Assembly: GCF_030811595.1 (NCBI RefSeq) | Contig: NZ_JAUSRB010000002.1 | Location: forward strand, 558,001 to 622,000 | Direction: 5' to 3' | Length of the DNA stretch: 64,000 bases | From: Streptosporangium brasiliense | GTDB lineage: Bacteria; Actinomycetota; Actinomycetes; Streptosporangiales; Streptosporangiaceae | Shown: one piece after another, positions 33,946-41,988 of the stretch | How the letters are laid out: the number at the start of each line of letters is the position of its first letter | Numbering within the stretch: position 1 is the stretch's first letter | Position numbers and translations under genes: made by a program | The notes under the pieces: model-generated | Told to the model about the DNA's origin: nothing | The model's input: the letters and a program-made list of their open reading frames with translations, nothing else | Databases searched by the model: none

Positions 33946-35700
33946 TCATCTGCCGTTGTTGCTGTGGTCGGCGACGGGCTTGGCGACCGGGACGACGTCG
34001 GGGGCGCCGAGGCGGATCGCGTCGGCCTCTTGGTCGGTGTCCTGCTCCTGGGAGAGCCGCTCGGCCTCGACCCGCTTGGTGTAGTACTCCACTTCACGCT
34101 TGACCTGCTCGTCGTCCCAGCCCAGCGGCCCGGCGAGCAGCTGCGCCGCCTCCTCGACCACGCCCAGCCCCCGGTGGAAGGTCTCGATCGAGATGCGCGT
34201 GCGCCGGGCCAGCACGTCGTTCAGGTGGCGGGCGCCCTCGTGGGTGGCCGCGTAGACGATCTCCGCCCGCAGGTAGTCGTCCGCCCCGGTCAGCGGGAGG
34301 GCCAGCGACGGATCCTGCTCGATCAGCGTGAGAATCTCGTCGATCATCGACCCGTAGCGCTGCAGCAGGTGCTCGATCCGCGCCACGTGCAGCCCGGACG
34401 ACTGGGCCAGCCGGTAGCGGGAGTTCCACAGCGCCTGGTATCCCTCCGCCCCGGCCAGCGGGATCCGGTCGGTGCACGACGGCGGGACCCGCTGGTCCAG
34501 CCCGTGCGCCACCGCGTCCACCGCGTCCCGCGCCATGACCCGGTAGGTCGTGTACTTCCCGCCGGCCACCATGACCAGGCCGGGCACCGGGTGGGCCACC
34601 ATGTGCTCGCGGGAGAGCTGGGAGGTCTCCTCCGACTCCCCCGTCAGCAGCGGGCGCAGCCCGGCGTAGACGCCCTCGACGTCGTCGCGGGTGAGCGGCA
34701 CCGAGAGCACCTCGTTCACGTGCTCCAGGACGTAGTCGATGTCCGAGCGGGAGGCGGCCGGGTGGGCCCGGTCCAGGTCCCAGCGGGTGTCGGTGGTCCC
34801 GATGATCCAGTGACGGCCCCAGGGGATCACGAACAGCACCGACTTCTCGGTGCGCAGGATGATCCCGGTGAGGGAGTGGATGCGGTCGCGCGGGACGACC
34901 AGGTGGATGCCCTTGGACGCGCGGACGTGGATCTGCCCCCGGCCGCCGACCAGCTCCTGGATGTCGTCGGTCCACACGCCCGTGGCGTTGACCACCTGCC
35001 GGGCCCGCACGTCCATGTCGGTCCCGCCCTCCAGGTCGCGCACCCGGACCCCGGTGACCCGCTCGCCCTCCCGCAGGAAGCCCACCACCTGGGCGCGCGA
35101 GGCGACGTGCGCCCCGTAGGAGGCGGCGGTCCGGAGCATGGTCATCACGTAGCGGGCGTCGTCCACCTGGGCGTCCCAGTACTGCACCGCGCCGGAGAAG
35201 GCGGTCCGCCGCAGCGAGGGGGCGAGCCGGAGCGCCCTGCGGCGCGACAGGTGACGGTGTCCGGGGACGCCCCGGGTGAAGCCGAAGGAGAAGCCCAGCA
35301 TGTCGTACAGCGCCAGGCCGGCCCCGACGTACGGCCGCTCCCAGCCGATGTGCGTGAGCGGGAACAGGAAGGGCACCGGCCGCACCAGGTGGGGGGCGAT
35401 CCGCTGCAGCAGCAGGGCACGCTCCTGCAGCGCCTCCCTGACCAGGTCGAAGTTGAGCTGCTCCAGGTAGCGCAGGCCACCGTGGATCAGCTTGGACGAT
35501 CGGGACGAGGTGCCCGAGGAGAAGTCCCGCGCTTCCAGCAGCCCGACGCTCAGTCCGCGGGTCGCCGCGTCCAGCGCGACCCCGGCGCCGACGACGCCGC
35601 CGCCGATCACCACCACGTCGAGTTCCTGAGCGCCCATCTGCGTCAGTGCCGCGGTCCGCTCGGCGGGACCGAGCCGTGCCGTGCCCATTCGCGCCGTCAT
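33946..35700 (-). CDS. glpD: Glycerol-3-phosphate dehydrogenase (aerobic)
   Basis: FAD enzyme that oxidises sn-glycerol 3-phosphate to DHAP and feeds electrons to the quinone pool; acts at the membrane face. 584 residues: FAD motif LDVVVIGGGVVGAGVALDAATRG, SSRSSKLIHGGLRYLE (typical of GlpD), TGIILRTEKSVLFVIPWGRHWIIGTTDTRW, LRPLL, GGKYTTYRVMARDAVD, and a C-terminal helical domain (DDYLRAEIVYAATHEGARHLNDVLARRTRI). The ATG at 35700 has GGGGGA six bases upstream; an in-frame upstream ATG at 35730 has none. A TetR-like palindrome lies 68 bases upstream. It ends in a hairpin. Its product, DHAP, joins the output of the sugar operon next door. Confidence 0.93.
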   Translation of the reverse strand: MTARMGTARLGPAERTAALTQMGAQELDVVVIGGGVVGAGVALDAATRGLSVGLLEARDFSSGTSSRSSKLIHGGLRYLEQLNFDLVREALQERALLLQRIAPHLVRPVPFLFPLTHIGWERPYVGAGLALYDMLGFSFGFTRGVPGHRHLSRRRALRLAPSLRRTAFSGAVQYWDAQVDDARYVMTMLRTAASYGAHVASRAQVVGFLREGERVTGVRVRDLEGGTDMDVRARQVVNATGVWTDDIQELVGGRGQIHVRASKGIHLVVPRDRIHSLTGIILRTEKSVLFVIPWGRHWIIGTTDTRWDLDRAHPAASRSDIDYVLEHVNEVLSVPLTRDDVEGVYAGLRPLLTGESEETSQLSREHMVAHPVPGLVMVAGGKYTTYRVMARDAVDAVAHGLDQRVPPSCTDRIPLAGAEGYQALWNSRYRLAQSSGLHVARIEHLLQRYGSMIDEILTLIEQDPSLALPLTGADDYLRAEIVYAATHEGARHLNDVLARRTRISIETFHRGLGVVEEAAQLLAGPLGWDDEQVKREVEYYTKRVEAERLSQEQDTDQEADAIRLGAPDVVPVAKPVADHSNNGR

Positions 35701-35768
35701 GCTGCATCCCCCTGATGTACGGATTGTCACCTTGCGTCAGGTCTCTACCCATCCACCCTAGGCATCAC

Positions 35769-35780
35769 TACTGACCGGTA
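35769..35780. promoter_or_regulatory. TetR-type operator candidate upstream of glpD
   Basis: TACTGACCGGTA, extended by outer C/G to CTAC...GTAG. Read on the other strand it is TACCGGTCAGTA, one base from the site at gabD2 (TACCGGTCGGTA). It lies 69 bases upstream of the glpD ATG. Confidence 0.5.
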
Positions 35781-35945
35781 GGGAACAGCGGGCCAGATTC
35801 ACGCCACAACCCGGTGGACATCGGGAGATCCTCCCGGAAGCGCTGATCGCCGACGGCGCCGAGCCCTCAGGGGGCCGTGGTCCGGCGCCGGGGACCGACC
35901 GCCCGGGATCGATCACGGTGCGGGCGTGACGTGCCACCGGACGGT

Positions 35946-35997
35946 CCGGTGAACCCCGGGACGGGCGGACCGGCCGCCCGGTGGTGCCCTTCACCGG
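35946..35997 (-). terminator. Nested hairpin after the DeoR gene
   Basis: Outer arms CCGGTGAA (35946-35953) and TTCACCGG (35990-35997) enclose a second stem GGGCGG/CCGCCC at 35963-35979. It starts six bases after the regulator stop and would end its transcript. Confidence 0.6.
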
Positions 35998-36003
35998 GCG
36001 GGC

Positions 36004-36774
36004 TCAGGCACGGATCACCTTGACGCCCGCGTCGGTGAAGCGGGCCGCGGCCTCGTCCGAGAGGCCCTCGCCGGTGACCAGCGTGCCGATGGCGCCGAGC
36101 GGGCAGATGCGGGCGAAGGCACGCAGACCGATCTTGGAGGTGTCGGCGACCACCACGACCTGGGTGGCCCTGCTGATCAGCAGGTTGTTGACGCTCGCCT
36201 CACCCTCGTGGTGGGCCGACGCGCCCTCCTCGGCGTCGATCCCGTCCACCCCCAGGAACGCGATGTCGAGCGTGACCTGCTCCAGCACCCCCGACGCCAG
36301 CGGGCCGATCAGCTCGTAGGACTGCGGCCTGGCCACGCCGCCGGTCAGCACGATCTTGACGTGCTGGCGCACGGTCAGCTCGGCGGCGATGTTCAGCGCG
36401 TTGGTGACGATGGTGAAACCGATCTCCGGGTCGGCCCGGATGGCCAGCGCCCGCGCCACCTCCGAGGTGGTCGTGCCGCCGTTCATGCCGATGATCGCCC
36501 CCGGCACCACCAGCCCCGCCGCCGCCTCGGCGATCCGCTGCTTCTCCCCCGCGTGCCGCGCCGTCTTGTAGCGCAGCGGCAGGTCGTAGCTCACGCTCTG
36601 GGCGACGGCGCCACCGCGCGTGCGCATGAGCATCTGCTGCTGGGCGAGCTGGTCGAAGTCACGCCGGATCGTGGCGGTTGAGACGACGAGCGCCTCGGCC
36701 GCCTGCTCCACCGACAGGCGCCCCTCCTGCGAGAGCAGTTCGAGGATGGCGTTCCAGCGCTCATATCGGCTCAC
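36004..36774 (-). CDS. DeoR-family repressor of the amino-sugar operon (AgaR-like)
   Basis: About 256 residues. N-terminal DeoR helix-turn-helix: RYERWNAILELLSQEGRLSV, EQAAEALVVSTATIRRDFDQLAQQQ. C-terminal sugar-phosphate sensing domain of the DeoRC type: RIAEAAAGLVVPGAIIGMNGGTTT (phosphate-binding glycine loop), FTIVTNALNIAAEL, KIVLTGGVARPQSYELIGPLA, AFLGVDGIDAEEG, VVVVADTSKIG. GTG start at 36774; TTG at 36804 would be longer. Divergent from agaS over a 104-bp region with a perfect palindrome. By position it represses the agaS-nagA-kinase-aldolase operon and is relieved by a phosphosugar intermediate (inferred from family). Confidence 0.9.
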   Translation of the reverse strand: MSRYERWNAILELLSQEGRLSVEQAAEALVVSTATIRRDFDQLAQQQMLMRTRGGAVAQSVSYDLPLRYKTARHAGEKQRIAEAAAGLVVPGAIIGMNGGTTTSEVARALAIRADPEIGFTIVTNALNIAAELTVRQHVKIVLTGGVARPQSYELIGPLASGVLEQVTLDIAFLGVDGIDAEEGASAHHEGEASVNNLLISRATQVVVVADTSKIGLRAFARICPLGAIGTLVTGEGLSDEAAARFTDAGVKVIRA

Positions 36775-36814
36775 GATGAACAGGGTGACACAGCGAGGGA
36801 TCAAAACCTACCTC

Positions 36815-36844
36815 TGCACAATTGTGCTCATTTCTGCTATAAAT
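36815..36844 (+). promoter_or_regulatory. Promoter and operator of the agaS operon
   Basis: A perfect 12-bp palindrome GCACAATTGTGC spans 36816-36827. A near-consensus -10 box TATAAA is at 36838-36843, and 17 bases upstream TGCACA (36815-36820) occupies the -35 place, inside the palindrome. Binding of the DeoR protein here would block the promoter. Confidence 0.65.
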
Positions 36845-36878
36845 CACTCACAACAAAGCAAATTCGGGGAGGCACGCC

Positions 36879-37751
36879 GTGACCACGCACACCGAAGCCG
36901 AGATCGCGTCACAGCCGGACTGCTGGCGCCGCGCCGTCAGCGAGGTGTCCGCCGACGCGCTCCCCCAGCGCGGCGAGCGCGTCGCCGTCGTCGGCTGCGG
37001 CACCTCCTGGTTCATCGCCCAGGCGTACGCCGTCCTGCGCGAGCGCGCCGGGCACGGCGAGACCGACGCGTTCGCCGCCTCCGAGTTCCCGGCCGGCCGT
37101 TCCTACGACCGGGTGCTCGCGCTGACCCGGTCGGGCACCACCACCGAGGTGCTGGAGCTGCTCCGCGGTGCCGGCACGAGGACCAGCGCGATCACCGCCG
37201 ACCCGGCGACCCCGGTCATGACGCTCGCCGACCAGGTCGTGGTGCTCGACTTCGCCGACGAGAAGTCGGTCGTGCAGACCCGCTTCGCCACCACCCAGCT
37301 CGCCCTGCTCCGCGCCCACCTCGGTGAGGACCTGAGCGGCGCGATCGCCGACGCCGAGCGCGCGGTCGCCGACCCGCTCCCGGCCGAGCTGCTCGCCGCC
37401 GAGCAGTTCACCTTCCTGGGCCGCGGCTGGGCCTACGGCCTGGCGGTGGAGGCCGGACTGAAGATGCGCGAGGCCTGCCGGGCGTGGACCGAGTCCTACC
37501 CGGCGATGGAATACCGGCACGGCCCGATCAGCATCGCCGGGCCCAACCGGGTCACCTGGATGCTCGGCGAGGCCCCCGAGGGCCTGCGCGGTGAGGTCGA
37601 GGCCACCGGCGGGTCCTTCCTGGAGAGCGCCCTCGACCCGATGGCCGAGCTCATCAAGGTCCAGCGGGTGGCCGTGGCCCGGGCGCACGCCCAGGGACTC
37701 GACCCCGACGAGCCGCTCCACCTCACCAGGTCAGTGATCCTCTCCTCCTGA
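36879..37751 (+). CDS. agaS: SIS-domain sugar isomerase/deaminase (AgaS-like)
   Basis: 290 residues with two SIS (phosphosugar isomerase) domains: VAVVGCGTSWFIAQAYAVL, FPAGRSYDRVLALTRSGTTTEVLELL (phosphate site SGTTTE), then FLGRGWAYGLAVEAGLKMREACRAW and MEYRHGPISIAG. The second half resembles the isomerase half of GlmS. Position ahead of nagA, a PfkB kinase and a class II aldolase is that of AgaS, which deaminates and isomerises galactosamine 6-phosphate to tagatose 6-phosphate. A glucosamine-6-phosphate role is the alternative. GTG start with GGGGAGG six bases upstream. Confidence 0.82.
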   Translation: MTTHTEAEIASQPDCWRRAVSEVSADALPQRGERVAVVGCGTSWFIAQAYAVLRERAGHGETDAFAASEFPAGRSYDRVLALTRSGTTTEVLELLRGAGTRTSAITADPATPVMTLADQVVVLDFADEKSVVQTRFATTQLALLRAHLGEDLSGAIADAERAVADPLPAELLAAEQFTFLGRGWAYGLAVEAGLKMREACRAWTESYPAMEYRHGPISIAGPNRVTWMLGEAPEGLRGEVEATGGSFLESALDPMAELIKVQRVAVARAHAQGLDPDEPLHLTRSVILSS

Positions 37752-37787
37752 TGACCGGTCCTCCCCAGGACCGGAGAGGATAGTGCC

Positions 37788-38924
37788 ATGAGCATCACAC
37801 TCGCCGACGCCCGTATCGTGACCCCCGAAGGTGTCCACGGAGGCTGGCTCACCATCGAAGACGGCCGCATCACCCACGTGGGCCAGGGCTCCGCCCCCGG
37901 GCCGGGCCACAGCCTCGCGGGCCGATACGTCGTGCCGGGTTTCGTCGACATCCACAACCACGGCGGGGCTGGCGGCTCCTTCCCCACCGGCGATCCGGAC
38001 GAGGCGAGCCGGGTCGCCGCGCTGCACGCCCGGCACGGCACCACCACGCTCATGGCCAGCCTGGTCACCGCGGCCCCGGACGATCTGGCCAGGGCGACCG
38101 CCGCCCTGGCCGACCTGTGCGAGGACGGCCTGCTGGCCGGGATCCACTTCGAGGGCCCCTACATCTCCAAGGCCCGCTGCGGCGCGCACAACCCGGCGCT
38201 GCTGCGCGAGCCGTCCCCGCAGGAGTTCGCCGAGCTGCTCAAGGCCGGCCGCGGCCACGTGCGGATGCTCACCATCGCCACCGAGCTGCCCGGCGCCCTC
38301 GACACCATCCGGGAGGCCGTCGCGAACAACGTGATCGCCGCGCTCGGGCACAGCGACGCCACCTACGAGCAGACCATCGCGGGCATCGACGCGGGCGGCA
38401 GCGTCGCCACCCACCTCTACAACGCGATGCCGCCGCTGCACCACCGCACCCCCGGCCCGATCGCCGCGCTGCTGGAGGACGAGCGCGTCACGATCGAGCT
38501 GATCAACGACGGCGTGCACGTGCACCCGGCGATGATGCGCCTGGCCTACGAGGTCGCGGGCCCCGGCCGGACCGCGCTGATCACCGACGCCATGGCGGCG
38601 GCGGGCATGGGCGACGGCGTCTACGGGCTCGGCCCGATGAAGGTCGACGTCGTGGACGGCGTCGCCCGGCTGGCCGAGGGCGGCTCCATCGCGGGCAGCA
38701 CCCTGACCATGGACGTCGCCTTCCGGCGCAGCGTCCAGGAGGTCGGGCTGTCGCTGCCGGAGGCGGCCGAGATCGCCTCGCTCACCCCCGCCCGGGTGCT
38801 CGGCCTCGCCGACCGCCTGGGCTCCGTCTCCGTCGGCAAGCAGGCCGACCTGGTGGTGCTCACCGGCGACCTGGAGGTCGCCGGTGTCATGAAGCACGGA
38901 AACTGGATCACAGAACCCTCATGA
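37788..38924 (+). CDS. nagA: N-acetylglucosamine/galactosamine-6-phosphate deacetylase
   Basis: Amidohydrolase that removes acetate from GlcNAc-6-P or GalNAc-6-P in the cytoplasm. 378 residues: VVPGFVDIHNHGGAGGSFP (metal-binding HxH in the form H-N-H), HGTTTLMASLVTA, GIHFEGPYISKARCGAHN (metal Glu), IAALGHSDATYEQ (metal His), ATHLYNAMPPLHHRTPG, LINDGVHVHP, LITDAMAAAGMGDG (catalytic Asp), and GKQADLVVL. ATG at 37788 with GGAGAGG upstream. Four-base overlap (ATGA) with the next gene. In context its substrate is more likely GalNAc-6-P. Confidence 0.92.
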   Translation: MSITLADARIVTPEGVHGGWLTIEDGRITHVGQGSAPGPGHSLAGRYVVPGFVDIHNHGGAGGSFPTGDPDEASRVAALHARHGTTTLMASLVTAAPDDLARATAALADLCEDGLLAGIHFEGPYISKARCGAHNPALLREPSPQEFAELLKAGRGHVRMLTIATELPGALDTIREAVANNVIAALGHSDATYEQTIAGIDAGGSVATHLYNAMPPLHHRTPGPIAALLEDERVTIELINDGVHVHPAMMRLAYEVAGPGRTALITDAMAAAGMGDGVYGLGPMKVDVVDGVARLAEGGSIAGSTLTMDVAFRRSVQEVGLSLPEAAEIASLTPARVLGLADRLGSVSVGKQADLVVLTGDLEVAGVMKHGNWITEPS

Positions 38925-39967
38925 CCTCCTCGCCCGCCCCGCACGGCACGGTCCTGACCGTCACACTGAACCTGGCCCTCGACGTCACCTACGTGGCCGA
39001 CAGCGTCGACTGGGACGGCGTCAACCGGGTGCGGACCGTGCACCGGAGAGCGGGCGGCAAGGGGGTCAACGTGGCCAGGGTGCTGGCCGCCCTGGGCAGG
39101 GACGTGCTCGTCACCGGCCTGGCGGGCGGCCCGACCGGTGACGCCGTCGGAGCCGACCTCGCGGCGGCGGGCCTGCCCGCCGCCCTCACCCCGATCGCCG
39201 CCGAGTCACGCGCCACCCTGGCCGTCTCCGACCTCGGCGGCGCCCCGTCCGGCCCGGCTCCCGCCCCCGGCGCGGAGCGGACCGCGCGGCGCACGGCGCT
39301 GTTCAACGAGCCCGGACCGGTCGTGACCGACGAGGAGCTGAGCCGCTTCCTGCGCGACTACGACACGCTGCTCGGGCGGGCCGGGGCGGTCGTGATCTCC
39401 GGCAGCCTCCCCCGCGGGGTGCCCGCCGCCTTCTACGCCGAGCTCGCGGCCCGGGCCCGCGAGCGGGGCGTCCCGGCGATCGTGGACGCCGACGGCGAGC
39501 CGCTCAGGCACGCCCCCGCCGGCCGCCCCTCGATCGTCAAACCCAACTCCGAGGAGCTCGCCCGCGCCCTGGCCCGCGACAACCTCCGAGCTCCCGCTGG
39601 GAACTCCGGCGGGGACTCCGGTGGGGATTCCGGCGGGGACTTCGCCGGGGCCGAGATGCTGCGGCGGGACGGGGCGGAGGCGGTCGTGGTCTCCCTCGGC
39701 GCCGGCGGGCTGCTGGCCGTGACCCCCGAGGGCGCCTGGCGGGCCGCCATGCCGTACCGGGTGGAGGGGAACCCGACGGGGGCCGGTGACGCGCTCGTCG
39801 CGGGGCTGGCGCTGGGCCTGGTGGAGGGCATGCCCTGGCCCGAGCGGCTGCGCCGCGCGGCCGCCCTGGGCGCGGCCGCGGTGGCCTCCCCGGTCGCCGG
39901 CGACTTCGACCCGGAGACGTTCCGGAGGATCCACCCGGAGATACGGGTGGAGCCGGCCCGCCCGTAG
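38921..39967 (+). CDS. PfkB-family kinase (tagatose-6-phosphate / 1-phosphofructokinase type)
   Basis: 348 residues. PfkB motifs: VTLNLALDVTYVA at the N-terminus, AGGKGVNVARVLAALG (motif 1), ISGSLPRGVP, and GNPTGAGDALVAGLALG (motif 2 with catalytic Asp). This subtype (LacC/FruK) phosphorylates C1 of tagatose 6-phosphate or C6 of fructose 1-phosphate. With AgaS and a class II aldolase next to it, tagatose-6-phosphate kinase is the better reading. Two low-complexity stretches stand out: a Pro/Ala/Gly insert around residue 105-120 and an NSGGDSGGDSGGDFAG tract at ~227-242 made of a 15-bp DNA repeat. Starts inside the nagA stop. Confidence 0.87.
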   Translation: MTSSPAPHGTVLTVTLNLALDVTYVADSVDWDGVNRVRTVHRRAGGKGVNVARVLAALGRDVLVTGLAGGPTGDAVGADLAAAGLPAALTPIAAESRATLAVSDLGGAPSGPAPAPGAERTARRTALFNEPGPVVTDEELSRFLRDYDTLLGRAGAVVISGSLPRGVPAAFYAELAARARERGVPAIVDADGEPLRHAPAGRPSIVKPNSEELARALARDNLRAPAGNSGGDSGGDSGGDFAGAEMLRRDGAEAVVVSLGAGGLLAVTPEGAWRAAMPYRVEGNPTGAGDALVAGLALGLVEGMPWPERLRRAAALGAAAVASPVAGDFDPETFRRIHPEIRVEPARP

Positions 39968-40019
39968 GGCGTCCGGCGCTCCGCATCACACCGCTCATCC
40001 CGTATACGAAAGGGTCAAC

Positions 40020-40844
40020 ATGCCTGTTGTCGGTATCGGCGACATCGTCCGCGACGCTCCGGCCGGCGTCGGCGCGTTCAACGTCATCCAGCTGGAGCAC
40101 GCCGAGGCGATCGTCAGCGGGGCGGAGGCCGCCGGGGTGCCCGTCGTGCTGCAGATCAGCGAGAACTGCGTCCGCTTCCACGGTGCCCTCGCCCCGATCG
40201 CCGCCGCGTCGCTCGCGGTGGCCAGGGCCTCGGCGGTGCCGGTGGCCGTGCACCTCGACCACGCCACCGACCGAGCGCTCGTCGAGGAGGCCGTGGAGCT
40301 GGGCCTGGGTTCGGTGATGTTCGACGCCTCGGCACTGCCCGACGAGGAGAACGTGGCACTCACGGCCGAGGTCGCCGCCCTGTGCCACCGGCGGGGCGTG
40401 TGGGTGGAGGCCGAGCTCGGCGAGGTCGGCGGCAAGGACGGCGTGCACGCGCCGGGGGCGCGGACCAAGCCGCACGAGGCCGTGGACTACGTGGCCAGGA
40501 CGGGCGTGGACGCGCTGGCCGTGGCCGTGGGCAGCTCCCACGCCATGACGACCAGGGACGCCGTCCTCGACCTGGAGCTGATCGCCGCCCTGCGCGCCGC
40601 GGTCCCGGTCCCGCTGGTGCTCCACGGCTCCTCGGGCGTGCCGGACGAGACCCTGCGCGCCGCCGTACGGCACGGCATGAAGAAGATCAACATTGCCACG
40701 CACCTCAACAAGACCTTCACCCGCGCGATCCGCGACCACCTGGCCGCCGACGAGAAGGTCGTGGACTCCCGCAAGTACGTCGCGGCGGGCCGGGCGGCCG
40801 TCGCCACCGAGGTCACCCGCCTCCTCGGGGTCCTGACCGGCTGA
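40020..40844 (+). CDS. Class II fructose/tagatose-bisphosphate aldolase
   Basis: Splits a ketose 1,6-bisphosphate into DHAP and glyceraldehyde 3-phosphate with zinc. 274 residues: VGAFNVIQLEHAEAIVSGAE, VAVHLDHATDRALVEEAVELG (catalytic Asp and zinc His), SVMFDASALPDEENV, VEAELGEVGGKDG (Glu), ALAVAVGSSHAM, LVLHGSSGVPDETLRAAVRHG (zinc His) and KKINIATHLNKTFT. This matches the KbaY/GatY/FbaA type, here most likely tagatose-bisphosphate. ATG at 40020 with AAAGGG six bases upstream, 52 bases after the kinase. Its stop TGA abuts the convergent regulator's stop, forming TGATCA with no gap. Confidence 0.9.
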   Translation: MPVVGIGDIVRDAPAGVGAFNVIQLEHAEAIVSGAEAAGVPVVLQISENCVRFHGALAPIAAASLAVARASAVPVAVHLDHATDRALVEEAVELGLGSVMFDASALPDEENVALTAEVAALCHRRGVWVEAELGEVGGKDGVHAPGARTKPHEAVDYVARTGVDALAVAVGSSHAMTTRDAVLDLELIAALRAAVPVPLVLHGSSGVPDETLRAAVRHGMKKINIATHLNKTFTRAIRDHLAADEKVVDSRKYVAAGRAAVATEVTRLLGVLTG

Positions 40845-41780
40845 TCACGACCATTTCCAGCGGATGCCGACCAGGCCGGGCTGGAGCGAGCCGGTCACCA
40901 GGTGGACCGCGTGGTGGGCGTTGAGGGCGAGCTCGCCCTGGTCGTGCTCGCCCGCCGCGGACTCGTGGCGGGCGAAGCGGCGCACGCTGACCGGCAGGGC
41001 CTCGGGGGCGAAGCTCACCCGGAGCACGTACTGGCCCGCCGGGAAGCGGAAACCCCTCTCGTACTCGGTGGCCTCCACGCCGCTCGGATCGGCGAGCTCG
41101 TAGCGCATCACCTGGGTGTCGCCGGTCCGGAGCGCCCGGTCGAACAGCAGCTCGGCCACCACCAGGGCGGTCGGCCCGTCGCGGCGGACCCGGCCGACCC
41201 GGCAGTCCTCCAGGGCCCGGATCCGCACCCGCTCCACGTCGCACCCGATGTCGCCCCGGTAGACCATGATGTAGCGGTCGGCGGCGTCCTCGTGCGCCTG
41301 CACCACCTGGAGCGTCTCGCGCCGCGTGGTGCTGCGGTCCGCCCCGATCTGCAGCGACTCGTACATGCCGGCGATGTGCAGCCTGCGGTCGTCGGCCACC
41401 CCGTCCAGCTCGTGCAGCAGGGTCGACAGGGCGCGCGCGGGGCCCACGGCCGAGGGGTAGGGGCCCGCCCCTGCCGCGGGCCCGGCGCTCTGGCCCCGGC
41501 CCCGCGGCCGGGGCGGGCCGAGCAGGCCCATCAGCGAGCGCGGCGGCAGGATGAGGATCTCCTCCAGGGCGCGTACGGCGCGCAGCGACTCGGGCCGCTC
41601 GGGGCGGCGCAGGCCCTGCTGCCAGTAGCTCAGGCTCGTCATCCCGACCCGCAGGCCGCGCTCTTCCAGGCGCTGGCGGAGCCGGTCCAGGGTCAGGCCG
41701 CGCGCCTCCACCGCGGCCCGGAGCGCGACGTGGAACGGGCCCTCGCTGAGAGCGACCCGGAGCTCGCGATCATCCGACAC
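40845..41780 (-). CDS. XRE-like helix-turn-helix regulatory protein
   Basis: About 311 residues. The N-terminal ~75 residues form a helix-turn-helix like those of XRE-type proteins: FHVALRAAVEARGLTLDRL, RQRLEERGLRVGMTSLSYWQQG, RRPERPESLRAVRALEEIL. The C-terminal ~180 residues are beta-rich (MYESLQIGADRSTTRRETLQVV, RYIMVYRGDIG, GFRFPAGQYVLRVSFAPEALP) and match no domain I can name. No signal peptide. Start at GTG 41780 is tentative, since no ribosome site is near; frames upstream run through the repeats at 41834-41910. Target genes unknown; it could act on itself or on the convergent operon. Confidence 0.7.
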   Translation of the reverse strand: MSDDRELRVALSEGPFHVALRAAVEARGLTLDRLRQRLEERGLRVGMTSLSYWQQGLRRPERPESLRAVRALEEILILPPRSLMGLLGPPRPRGRGQSAGPAAGAGPYPSAVGPARALSTLLHELDGVADDRRLHIAGMYESLQIGADRSTTRRETLQVVQAHEDAADRYIMVYRGDIGCDVERVRIRALEDCRVGRVRRDGPTALVVAELLFDRALRTGDTQVMRYELADPSGVEATEYERGFRFPAGQYVLRVSFAPEALPVSVRRFARHESAAGEHDQGELALNAHHAVHLVTGSLQPGLVGIRWKWS

Positions 41781-41833
41781 ATGGGCATGTTCACAGATTT
41801 TCCCCCATACGTCACTTTCGCGATCCCGTACCC

Positions 41834-41910
41834 GCCCGCGCACGCCGTCCGCACGCCGTCCATGCACCCGCGCACGCCGTCTACGCGCCCGCGCACGCCG
41901 CCTGCGCGCC
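41834..41910. repeat. Short degenerate repeats upstream of the XRE-like gene
   Basis: At least four copies of a CGCGCACGCCGTC-like unit, spaced 11-22 bp, directly upstream of the regulator start. The 208-bp gap up to guaB3 has no gene; its other part is a terminator. Confidence 0.55.
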
Positions 41911-41939
41911 GCGGCACAGGGGACGGGCCGTGAGAACGG

Positions 41940-41970
41940 CGGACGCCCGGCCCGGCGGGCCGGGCGTCCG
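41940..41970 (-). terminator. Terminator after guaB3
   Basis: Perfect 14-bp stem (CGGACGCCCGGCCC / complement) with three-base loop GGC, 18 bases after the guaB3 stop. Confidence 0.8.
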
Positions 41971-41988
41971 GGTGGGACGTCGACCGCG

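Larger units (their letters stand above)
35701..36003. other. glpD upstream region and DeoR downstream region
   Basis: This 303-bp gap carries no gene. The half near glpD holds its promoter and the palindrome at 35769-35780. The half near the DeoR stop is a long nested hairpin at 35946-35997. The middle part (GATCGATCACGG around 35908) has no other signal that I recognise. Confidence 0.5.
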
